From positions 248,001 through 312,000 of the forward strand of contig CAJYYA010000010.1 of assembly GCA_913778905.1 (NCBI GenBank): a stretch of 64,000 nucleotides of DNA, read 5' to 3'. The notes beneath the pieces were generated by a model that saw only the letters and a list, made by a program, of their open reading frames with translations, did no database searches and was not told the origin of the DNA. Numbering within the stretch: position 1 is the first letter of the stretch; each line of letters starts with the position of its first letter. Positions 56,105 through 64,000 of this stretch are shown piece by piece. The position numbers and the translations under genes were made by a program. The DNA is from an uncultured Naasia sp. (GTDB lineage: Bacteria > Actinomycetota > Actinomycetes > Actinomycetales > Microbacteriaceae).

Positions 56105-57184
56105 ATGCGGCGTATCACCGCGATACTCCTCCGGCCCGCCGTCAGGCTGTCCCTCGCCGGTCTCGACTCACGATTGGCGATGATCCCGCGGGCGACGGAT
56201 CTGCCGTTTGCGAGCGCCGTCGGTCCGGAACCGCTGCATCTCGCCATTCTGGGGTACGGGGTGGGTCCGGGATGGGGCGTCGCGACCCACGCCTTGGCCA
56301 TGCCGGGGCAGCTGGCACGGGCACTGTCCCATCGCCTCGGGCGCGGTGTCGAGGTCGAGGTGATCACCGAGAACACGACCCTGCCGTGGCTCCTCGGCCT
56401 GCTCGACGAGCTCGATCTCTCCGCCTTCGACGCCATCGTGCTGTCGCCGGGCGCCTACGAGGCGATGTCTCTCATGCCCGTGGCGCGCTACCGGTCGCTC
56501 ATGCAGGAAGCGATCACCCGAGCCGCGACGAAGGACGGCAGCCGCCCCGTCGTCATTCTCGGCATCCCCCCGCTCGACACGGCCGTGAACCCGGAATCCT
56601 TCCTCGGCGCGAAGATCCGGGAGCGGGGAGCGCTGCTCGAGGCGGCTGTGTCCGACGTCGTCGACGACGACCCCGCTGTCGCATTCGTTCCGCTGACGCT
56701 CAAGGGCCCGGTCGTCGACATCCGCGATTCGGCGGCCGATCGCTACCGGGCATGGTCGGAGTCGGTGGCGGCAGCCCTCGCCGCCCGTCTCGCGCCGCCC
56801 GCGCAGATGCCGACTCGGCCGGTCACCCCGCTGCATCGCCTGACGGCGCTCATGCGCTCCGCCTTCGACGCCGATGCGGCACTCGTCGTCAGAGCCGCGG
56901 ACGGCGCGTCCTGGATCGATGCTCGACGTTCCCACCGCGACGTCGCGGACTCCGCCGTTCCACTGCTGCAAGCCGCCGGCAGATCGACCGAGGCGCTCTT
57001 CGAGTACTCCGTCGCCGGGCGTCTGGCCGTGGCCCAGACTCTGCGGTCGACCTCAGGCGGCTTCACCGGTGTGAGCGCGGTCTTCCACCCGGATCCCGCG
57101 TCGGTGAATCGCAGGCTGCTTCGAAACCTCGGTGTGCTCATCGCATCCGAACTCGAAGGAGATCGACCCGTTACGGTGTCGTGA
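56105..57184 (+). CDS. SGNH-hydrolase-like/GAF-like protein (paralogue of 882..2246)
   Basis: LHLAILGYGVGPGWGVATHALAMPGQLARALSHRLGRGVEVEVI; AIVLSPGAYEAMSLMPVARYRSLMQEAI; C-terminal ALVVRAADGASWIDARRS... Confidence 0.7.
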   Translation: MRRITAILLRPAVRLSLAGLDSRLAMIPRATDLPFASAVGPEPLHLAILGYGVGPGWGVATHALAMPGQLARALSHRLGRGVEVEVITENTTLPWLLGLLDELDLSAFDAIVLSPGAYEAMSLMPVARYRSLMQEAITRAATKDGSRPVVILGIPPLDTAVNPESFLGAKIRERGALLEAAVSDVVDDDPAVAFVPLTLKGPVVDIRDSAADRYRAWSESVAAALAARLAPPAQMPTRPVTPLHRLTALMRSAFDADAALVVRAADGASWIDARRSHRDVADSAVPLLQAAGRSTEALFEYSVAGRLAVAQTLRSTSGGFTGVSAVFHPDPASVNRRLLRNLGVLIASELEGDRPVTVS

Positions 57185-58488
57185 TGAGCCGGGACGAGCA
57201 GTTGAGCGAGACCGCGCGCGTCGCACGCGACCTGATCCGCTTCCCCTCCGTCAACTGGGGAGAGGGGCGCAGCGACGGGGAGAAGGAAGCCGCGGAGTAC
57301 GTGGAGGCCTATCTCGCCGCAACGGGGGTGCGGTCGGAATTGTTCGAACCCGAGCCGGGGCGCGTGTCGGTGGTCGCCCGCGTCGAGGGCACGGAACCGT
57401 CGCTTCCGGGCCTCGTGGTCCACGGCCATCTCGACGTCGTGCCGGCCGAGCCTTCCGAGTGGAGCGTCGACCCGTTCGCAGGTGAGATCCGCGACGGGCT
57501 CCTGTGGGGACGCGGGGCGGTCGACATGAAGGACATGGACGCCATGATCCTCACGTCGCTTCGCGAGATCCTCTCCGCCGGGCACAGGCCGCGCCGCGAC
57601 CTCGTGGTCGCATTCTTCGCCGACGAGGAGGCCGGCGGCATCCTCGGGTCCCATTGGCTCGCCGCGAACCGTCCCGATCTTTTCGCAGGCGCCACCGAGG
57701 CCATCAGCGAGGTGGGCGGGTACTCGATCGACTTCGGAGGCCAGCGCTCTTATCTCCTGCAGACGGGGGAGAAGGCGCTGCTGTGGATCCGTATGACGGT
57801 GCGCGGCCAGGCCGCGCACGGGTCGAGGCTCTACCCCGCCAATTCCGTCACGCGTCTGGCCGAGGCGGTCGTCGCGCTCGGTCGTCATGACTGGCCGATC
57901 ACGCTCACCGACACCACGTCGCAGCTGGTCGCCTCGATCGCCTCGATCCTCGGCACGGATCCCCAGCAGGTGGGCCCCGACGAGCTCCTCCTGGCCACTG
58001 GCTCCGCCTCCGGATTCCTCCTCGCCACCGTGCGCACGACGACGAACCCGACCGTGTTGACCGCCGGCTACAAGCACAACGTCATCCCGTCCAGCGCGAG
58101 CGCGCTCGTCGACATCCGCTGCCTCCCCGGTCAGGAGGACGCCACCCTCGCCGAGGTGCGCGAGCTCGTCGGCGAAGACGTCGAGATCGAGATCGTCCAT
58201 CGGGACATCGGCCTCGAGGTTCCCTTCTCGGGGCGGCTGGTCGAGACCATGACCGGTCTGCTCGCGCGTCACGATCCCGACGCCAGCGTGCTGCCCTATC
58301 TGATGTCGGGCGGAACCGACAACAAGGGCCTGTCCACCCTGGGGATCGCGGGCTACGGGTTCGCGCCGCTGCGCCTCCCCGCCGGCATGGACTTCCCGGG
58401 CATGTTCCACGGGGTCGACGAGCGCGTGCCCCTCGACGCGCTCGACTTCGGGCACCGCGTTCTCGGGGATCTGCTGCGCGAGTACTGA
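57184..58488 (+). CDS. M20 family metallopeptidase
   Basis: VVHGHLDVVPAEPSEWSVDPFAGEIRDGLLWGRGAVDMKDMDAM; FFADEEAGG. Confidence 0.93.
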   Translation: MSRDEQLSETARVARDLIRFPSVNWGEGRSDGEKEAAEYVEAYLAATGVRSELFEPEPGRVSVVARVEGTEPSLPGLVVHGHLDVVPAEPSEWSVDPFAGEIRDGLLWGRGAVDMKDMDAMILTSLREILSAGHRPRRDLVVAFFADEEAGGILGSHWLAANRPDLFAGATEAISEVGGYSIDFGGQRSYLLQTGEKALLWIRMTVRGQAAHGSRLYPANSVTRLAEAVVALGRHDWPITLTDTTSQLVASIASILGTDPQQVGPDELLLATGSASGFLLATVRTTTNPTVLTAGYKHNVIPSSASALVDIRCLPGQEDATLAEVRELVGEDVEIEIVHRDIGLEVPFSGRLVETMTGLLARHDPDASVLPYLMSGGTDNKGLSTLGIAGYGFAPLRLPAGMDFPGMFHGVDERVPLDALDFGHRVLGDLLREY

Positions 58489-58648
58489 CGGCGTCGGCCC
58501 GGCTCCCGCGACCCGCCCGTGACAGGCCGGGCGGGCGACGCGGTGCGCTCTATCATTTCGGAGGCCCGATGCGCCGCCGTGATCTCGGGCGCCGGCCACC
58601 CCATCCGGACGATGTCGCCCGGGCCGTGACCACTGCAGAAGGCTCCCC

Positions 58649-59542
58649 GTGCAATTCTTCGACGCCATCATCCTGGGCATCGTCCAGGGCCTCACCGAGT
58701 TCCTCCCCATCTCGTCGAGCGCGCATCTGCGCATCGTCGGGCAGTTCCTTCCCGGGGCTCAGGACCCCGGGGCGGCGTTCACCGCGATCACGCAGCTCGG
58801 CACCGAGACGGCCGTCCTGGTCTACTTCTGGAAGGACATCGTCCGGATCGTCTCGCGGTGGTGGCTCGCTCTGTTCGCGTTCCGGGACGCGGCCGGCGCC
58901 GTGCGGGTGCCCCGCAACGACCCGGATGCCCGCATGGGCTGGTTCATCATCCTCGGTTCGGTGCCGATCGTCGCGCTCGGACTCCTGTTCCAGGACGAGA
59001 TCGAGACGACCTTCCGCTCGCTCTGGATCGTGGCGTTCACCCTGATCGGGTTCGGCGTCCTCCTCGGCATCGCCGACTACGTCGGGCGCCAGAACCGTGC
59101 GCTCAAAGACCTCACCGTGGGTCACGGCATCGTCTACGGCTTCGCACAGGCCCTGGCCCTTATCCCCGGCGTCTCCCGCTCCGGCGGCACCATCACGGCC
59201 GGACGTTTCCTCGGCTACTCCCGCGAGGCAGCTGCTCGGTACTCCTTCCTGCTCGCCATCCCCGCGGTCTTCGGCAGCGGCCTGTACCAGCTCTACAAGG
59301 TGGTCAAGGAGCCCTGCACGCAGGCCGTGGCCGACGCCACCGGTGGCGCCTGCACCCCGGAGGCGTTCGGAGCGCTCGAGACGGCTCTCGCCACGGTCAT
59401 CGCCTTCGGCATCGGTCTCGCGGTCATCGCGTTCCTGCTGCGGTACATCTCGAAGCACTCCTTCCTGCCGTTCGTCATCTACCGCGTCCTGCTCGGCCTC
59501 GTGCTGATCGTCCTCCTCGCGACAGGCACCATCCCCGCCTAG
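58649..59542 (+). CDS. uppP: Undecaprenyl-diphosphate phosphatase
   Basis: [61 protein letters not shown]. Confidence 0.95.
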   Translation: MQFFDAIILGIVQGLTEFLPISSSAHLRIVGQFLPGAQDPGAAFTAITQLGTETAVLVYFWKDIVRIVSRWWLALFAFRDAAGAVRVPRNDPDARMGWFIILGSVPIVALGLLFQDEIETTFRSLWIVAFTLIGFGVLLGIADYVGRQNRALKDLTVGHGIVYGFAQALALIPGVSRSGGTITAGRFLGYSREAAARYSFLLAIPAVFGSGLYQLYKVVKEPCTQAVADATGGACTPEAFGALETALATVIAFGIGLAVIAFLLRYISKHSFLPFVIYRVLLGLVLIVLLATGTIPA

Positions 59543-59571
59543 ATCGGATGTTCCGGCACAGACCGCACGTT

Positions 59572-59612
59572 CCGGCGAGCACATTCCGCCGAAACGTGCG
59601 GTTGACCCGTCG
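59572..59612. repeat. Family C inverted repeat (ACCGCACGTTCCGGCG...CGCCGAAACGTGCGGT)
   Basis: 16-bp arms with one mismatch, about 30 nt after the uppP stop. Confidence 0.75.
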
Positions 59613-59680
59613 GCAGTGTCGTCACGACCGGCCTCACCCTCCGTCGGGGCATCTTCACGCAGGAGGTTCATGATGGTCTC

Positions 59681-60712
59681 GTGAGCAACCTCGACAGGGA
59701 CCCCGCGGAGGTGGATGCGCCACCGTCCACTCGCCCGCATCGCCCGTCCGCCCGAGACGACGTCGCCACCCCTGCCGTCGAGATCCTCGAGCCCCGTGAG
59801 GTGCCCCTCGGCGGGCCCCGCGCGATGACCGTGCGGCGGACCCTGCCTCAACGGGCACGCTCGCTCATCGGCGCCTGGTGCTTCGTCGACCACTACGGTC
59901 CCGACGACGTCGCCCTGAGCGGAGGGATGCGTGTCCCCGGGCATCCGCACACCGGCCTCGCCACGGTGACCTGGATGTTCGAGGGGGAGGTCGAGCACCG
60001 CGACACCCTCGGCACCGTGCTGACGGTCCGGCCCGGTGAGGTCAATCTGATGACCTCCGGCGCCGGTATCGCGCACTCCGAATTCTCCACTCCGGATACG
60101 ACTCGCATCCACGGTGCGCAGCTGTGGCTCGCGTTGCCGGATGGCGAACGCAACGGGCATCGACGCTTCGAGAACTATGCGGCCCCGTCGGTCCCTGTCG
60201 CAGGTGGCCGGGTCCGGGTGTTCCTCGGGTCTCTCGCCGGGTCAACCTCCCCGGTGCGGACGTTCAGCCCCGTGGTGGGAGCGGAGATCGTTATCGAACC
60301 GGACGCGACGGTCTCGCTCTCGACCCACGCCGCGTTCGAGCACGGGATCCTCATCGATACCGGTGCGGTCATCCTCTCCCGCGACGACGGGATCGAGGCG
60401 GCCGTCGAACCCGCTCACCTCGCTTACGTCCCCACCGGGTCCGCCCTGCTCACCCTTCGAGCCGGGCGGGACGGGGCACGCGTGCTGCTCATCGGCGGCG
60501 AACCTTTCGGCGAGTCGATCGTGATGTGGTGGAACTTCATCGGCCGGTCACACGACGACATCGTCGCCCACCGCGCCGCCTGGCAAGCGCGCGTCGACAG
60601 CCTCGCGTCGGGGGAGCGGGACGCCGACGACTTCGGCGACTTCCCCGAGGTCTGGAGCCACGTCCTCCCCGCACCGGAGTTGCCCACCGTCCGGCTCAGG
60701 CCGAGAGCCTGA
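59681..60712 (+). CDS. Pirin family protein
   Basis: GAWCFVDHYGPDDV, HPHTGLATVTWMFEGEVEHRDTLG, GEVNLMTSGAGIAHSE. Confidence 0.93.
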   Translation: MSNLDRDPAEVDAPPSTRPHRPSARDDVATPAVEILEPREVPLGGPRAMTVRRTLPQRARSLIGAWCFVDHYGPDDVALSGGMRVPGHPHTGLATVTWMFEGEVEHRDTLGTVLTVRPGEVNLMTSGAGIAHSEFSTPDTTRIHGAQLWLALPDGERNGHRRFENYAAPSVPVAGGRVRVFLGSLAGSTSPVRTFSPVVGAEIVIEPDATVSLSTHAAFEHGILIDTGAVILSRDDGIEAAVEPAHLAYVPTGSALLTLRAGRDGARVLLIGGEPFGESIVMWWNFIGRSHDDIVAHRAAWQARVDSLASGERDADDFGDFPEVWSHVLPAPELPTVRLRPRA

Positions 60713-60757
60713 CCACGTGATCCCCTTCCGCCCTCACAAACACCGACAGGAGTCGTC

Positions 60758-61054
60758 ATGACCGAAGAGAACGTCACCATCACGCTCGATCGCGAGGCCC
60801 ACCGCTTCGTGCTCGAGTCCGACGGCATCGCCGCGGGAGTCATCCAGTTCACCGACGACGGCACGAACTGGCGGCTCGACCACACCATCGTCGACGATCA
60901 GTGGGAAGGACGCGGGTTCGGCAGCATGCTGGCGCGGGCCGCCCTCGACGGCGCTCGCGAGGAGGGCCGTGGCGTCATCCCGCGCTGCAGCTTCGTCGCC
61001 GCCTATGTGAAGCGTCACCACGACTGGGACGACATCCTGCAGCCTGACTCCTAA
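60758..61054 (+). CDS. GNAT (YidJ/Gcn5-like) N-acetyltransferase
   Basis: WRLDHTIVDDQWEGRGFGSMLARAALDGAREEGRGVIPRCSFVAAYVKRH. Confidence 0.9.
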   Translation: MTEENVTITLDREAHRFVLESDGIAAGVIQFTDDGTNWRLDHTIVDDQWEGRGFGSMLARAALDGAREEGRGVIPRCSFVAAYVKRHHDWDDILQPDS

Positions 61055-61128
61055 CCCCTTGTACGGGTATTCCGGCTCAGTTGGTACGCCGGAACGTTCT
61101 CCCTCGGCCGGAATACCCGTACAAGGGG
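61055..61128. terminator. Large bidirectional inverted repeat, 22-bp perfect arms
   Basis: CCCCTTGTACGGGTATTCCGGC (61055-61076) and GCCGGAATACCCGTACAAGGGG (61107-61128). Confidence 0.8.
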
Positions 61129-61131
61129 GGG

Positions 61132-62115
61132 TCAGCGGGGGCCGGGGTCGCGGCCGTCGGCGTAGCCGTCTCGGCCGTCGCCGCGGCGGCGCAGGTATCG
61201 CTCGAATTCCTGCGCGATGGCTTCGCCGCTCGCCTCGGGGGAGTCGACCGTGTCCCGCGCCTGCTCGAGCTGCTCGATGTAGGCCGCCATGTCCTCGTCG
61301 TCCCCCGCGAGGGCGTCGATGCCGGACTCCCACGCCGTGGCCTCGTCTTCGAGGTCGCCGCGCGGCACCGGCACACCGGTGATCTCCTCGAGCTTCTCGA
61401 TCAGGGCGAGCGTGGCCTTGGGGGAGGGCGCATTGTGCACGTAGTGCGGTACCGACGCCCAGATCGAGATGGTGGGGATCCCCACCACGTCCGCGACGTC
61501 GGCTATGACCGACAGGATGCCGACCGGGCCCTCGTACGAACTGCGCTCCAGCCCGAACTCGTGTCGGAGCTCGGCGCTCTCGCTGCTCGCGAAGACCGAG
61601 ATCGGACGCGTGTGCGGCACGTCGGCCAGCATGGCTCCGAGCACCACGATGCCCGTGATGTCGTGCACGAGCGCCTTGTCGAGGATCTCGGCCGCGAAAT
61701 TCTTCCAGCTCCGCGAAGGCTCGCTGCCGAGCATGACGAAGATGTTGTCGACCCGCTGCAGGGCACCGACGATCGAGTCCGGATCGTCGGCGTTCTCCGC
61801 CCCGCTCACCGGGGCCTCCGCCACGACGGCCGGGGGGAGCACCTCCGGCTCTTCCGCCGTCGGACCGTAGAGCGTCGCGGTGGGCCAGCGGAGCCGACGG
61901 CGGCCCTCTTCGTCGGTGTAGACCACGGGCCGGGTGAACTGGTAGTCGAAGTACTGCTCGGGGTCGAGCTCGTAGAGCGCTTCCAATCCGAGGCTGTCGC
62001 GGAGAACGGTCACGGCTCCCGACGCGGCGTCACCGGCGTCGTTCCATCCCTCGAACGCGACGACGAGCAGGCGTCCGTCGCCGAAGCGAGCGGGGGAGCT
62101 GCTCTCTTCGCTCAT
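61132..62115 (-). CDS. PAC2 family (proteasome assembly chaperone-like) protein
   Basis: LLVVAFEGWNDAGDAASGAV...WASVPHYVHNAPSPKATLALIEKLEEITG. Confidence 0.92.
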   Translation of the reverse strand: MSEESSSPARFGDGRLLVVAFEGWNDAGDAASGAVTVLRDSLGLEALYELDPEQYFDYQFTRPVVYTDEEGRRRLRWPTATLYGPTAEEPEVLPPAVVAEAPVSGAENADDPDSIVGALQRVDNIFVMLGSEPSRSWKNFAAEILDKALVHDITGIVVLGAMLADVPHTRPISVFASSESAELRHEFGLERSSYEGPVGILSVIADVADVVGIPTISIWASVPHYVHNAPSPKATLALIEKLEEITGVPVPRGDLEDEATAWESGIDALAGDDEDMAAYIEQLEQARDTVDSPEASGEAIAQEFERYLRRRGDGRDGYADGRDPGPR

Positions 62116-62265
62116 ACGTCTCGTCCTCACGGTCGGGCCCGTCTCCAAGCGAGGTGGGCATCTCTCCAGGATAGTTGCCGTCGAGCGCGCTCCCGTTGGC
62201 CGTCGCCGCGGGGCCGCGCCCGCGCGGAACGGAACCGAGACGCCCGCCTCGTAGACTGGGGGCCC

Positions 62266-62964
62266 GTGACTCCAGCTCTGCCCGCCGCCGTCCTCTGGGA
62301 CATGGACGGCACACTCATCGACAGCGAGCCCTACTGGTTCGAGGCCCAGGCCGACCTGGTCGCGCGATTCGGCGGGACGTGGAGCGACGAAGAAGCTCTC
62401 GAACTCGTCGGAGCCGGCCTCTGGCTCACCGCCGAGGTCATGCAGCGCAAGGGGTGCCCCTGGGACGCCGACGCCATCGTGGACCATCTCACCGATGCTG
62501 TTCTCGAGGGGATCCGCCGCGAAGTGCCCTGGCGACCCGGAGCGCGCGAGTTACTCTCCTCGCTGCGAGAGCGAGATGTCACGACGGGCCTGGTCACGAT
62601 GTCGATCCGCCGGATGGCGACCGAGGTCGCCGAGGCCGCGAGTCAGCACCTCGGCGGAACCGCGTTCGACGTCATCGTCTCAGGCGACGACGTCGGCGTT
62701 CCGAAGCCCGACCCGGAGGCCTACCTGCTCGCCGCCGCGCAGCTCGACGTGGAGATCCGCGACTGCGTCGCCATCGAGGATTCCCCGACCGGCCTCACGG
62801 CCGCCGTCGCGTCGGGCGCCGCGTCCATCGGCGTCCCTTTGATGCTGCCGATCGCGGACGGTCCGACGCACACGCTGTGGTCGACGCTCGACGGTCGCAC
62901 CCCCGAAGACCTCGCCGTCGTGCTCGCCGAGCGCACGGCCCAGAACAGCACCGGAGGTGCGTGA
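62266..62964 (+). CDS. HAD family hydrolase
   Basis: VLWDMDGTLIDSEPYW, VTMSIRR, KPDPEAYLLAA, AIEDSPTGLTAAVASG. Confidence 0.92.
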   Translation: MTPALPAAVLWDMDGTLIDSEPYWFEAQADLVARFGGTWSDEEALELVGAGLWLTAEVMQRKGCPWDADAIVDHLTDAVLEGIRREVPWRPGARELLSSLRERDVTTGLVTMSIRRMATEVAEAASQHLGGTAFDVIVSGDDVGVPKPDPEAYLLAAAQLDVEIRDCVAIEDSPTGLTAAVASGAASIGVPLMLPIADGPTHTLWSTLDGRTPEDLAVVLAERTAQNSTGGA

Positions 62965-62965
62965 G

Positions 62966-64000
62966 ATGTCGATGTCCGGCCCTTTCCGCGAGGGCGACCG
63001 CGTTCAATTGACCGGCCCGAAGGGGCGGCTCAACACGATCATCCTGGCCTCGGGCAAGCAGTTCCACAGCCATCGCGGAACGCTCGACCACGATGCTCTG
63101 ATCGGCCTTCCCGACGGTTCGGTGGTCGAGAACTCCGCCGGGGTGAAATACCTGGCCCTGCGACCGCTGCTCAACGACTTCGTCATGTCGATGCCTCGCG
63201 GCGCGGCCATCATCTATCCGAAGGACGCAGCCCAGATCGTGGCCCGGGCCGACATCTTCCCGGGCGCGAAGGTCGTCGAGGCGGGCGTCGGTAGCGGTGC
63301 TCTGAGCCTCTGGCTCCTGCGCGCTCTCGGAGAGAGCGGCTCGCTGGTCTCCTTCGAGCGCCGAGAGGAGTTCGCGGATGTCGCGCGAGGCAACGTGGTC
63401 GGGTTCACAGGGCAGGACCCGGCGAACTGGCGGATCGAGATCGGGGACCTCGTCGAACGTCTGCCGGATGCGGTCGAGGCGGGCTCGATCGATCGCGTCG
63501 TGCTCGACATGCTGGCGCCCTGGGAGTGCATCGACGTCGTCTCGGACGCGCTGACCCCTGGGGGCGTCCTGCTCTGCTACGTCGCCACGGTCACCCAGCT
63601 GTCCCGCGTCGCCGAGGCGATCCGCGGGTCCGGATTCTTCACCGATCCCGAGTCGAACGAGACCCTCGTGCGCGGCTGGCACGTCGAGGGCCTGGCCGTG
63701 CGCCCCGACCACCGGATGGTCGCGCACACCGGCTTCCTCATCACCGCCCGACGACTGGCGCCGGGCACCGAGCTGCCCCAGCCCCAGCGCCGCTCCTCGA
63801 AGACCAGCTACGGCGACGAGGACGTCGAACTGTGGACCCCGGGGGCAGTCGGCGACCGGACGGTCAGCGACAAGAGTCTCCGTCGGCGGGTCCGGGAGGC
63901 GAAGGCGGGCGCGGCGGCCTCGCTCGCTCGCGAGAACGGCGACGCGGACGAGGTCGAGGTGGTCGAGGTGGAGGGCGAATCGCCCTCCGAGAGCGGCGAC
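62966..64000 (+). CDS. trmI: tRNA (adenine-N1)-methyltransferase, 3' end beyond the window
   Basis: IYPKDAAQIVARADIFPGAKVVEAGVGSGALSLWLLRALG; LDMLAPWECIDVV. Confidence 0.93.
   Translation, partial: MSMSGPFREGDRVQLTGPKGRLNTIILASGKQFHSHRGTLDHDALIGLPDGSVVENSAGVKYLALRPLLNDFVMSMPRGAAIIYPKDAAQIVARADIFPGAKVVEAGVGSGALSLWLLRALGESGSLVSFERREEFADVARGNVVGFTGQDPANWRIEIGDLVERLPDAVEAGSIDRVVLDMLAPWECIDVVSDALTPGGVLLCYVATVTQLSRVAEAIRGSGFFTDPESNETLVRGWHVEGLAVRPDHRMVAHTGFLITARRLAPGTELPQPQRRSSKTSYGDEDVELWTPGAVGDRTVSDKSLRRRVREAKAGAAASLARENGDADEVEVVEVEGESPSESGD

Noticed and set aside
61132-64000. Proteasome-linked PAC2-HAD-TrmI neighbourhood as a novel system
   Set aside because: This order is a well-known actinobacterial arrangement upstream of proteasome/Pup genes; ordinary.

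Overview
High-GC actinobacterial chromosome segment, most like Microbacterium/Microbacteriaceae by gene content (inference; no database search possible). About 50 CDSs are supported. Most are housekeeping or metabolic genes: metal ABC ATPase, PPK2, NCS2 permease, polar amino-acid ABC operon, APC permease, NAD(P)H-hydrate epimerase, TerC, UppP, and a PAC2-HAD-TrmI tail typical of the actinobacterial proteasome neighbourhood. There is one tRNA-Leu(GAG), a strong yybP-ykoY (Mn2+) riboswitch candidate upstream of terC, and several clear terminators. The accessory part is rich in secreted and surface proteins: a roughly 1560-aa Gly-rich/nine-module LPxTG protein, a thioester-domain LPxTG protein, an LAETG-anchored SGNH hydrolase, and a transglutaminase-like membrane protein. 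Best candidates for something undescribed: (1) a duplicated two-gene secreted cassette, a small lipoprotein translationally overlapped with a PKD-domain exoprotein ending in C-x7-C, plus a third orphan lipoprotein paralogue; (2) several families of intergenic elements placed just after stop codons, two of which share a GC-GNA-GC mini-hairpin core with an apparent compensatory stem extension; (3) two paralogous SGNH-like/GAF fusions lacking the canonical GDS nucleophile; (4) a frameshifted DUF222/HNH (13E12-type) gene bracketed by direct copies of the mini-hairpin element. No CRISPR array and no transposase were seen.
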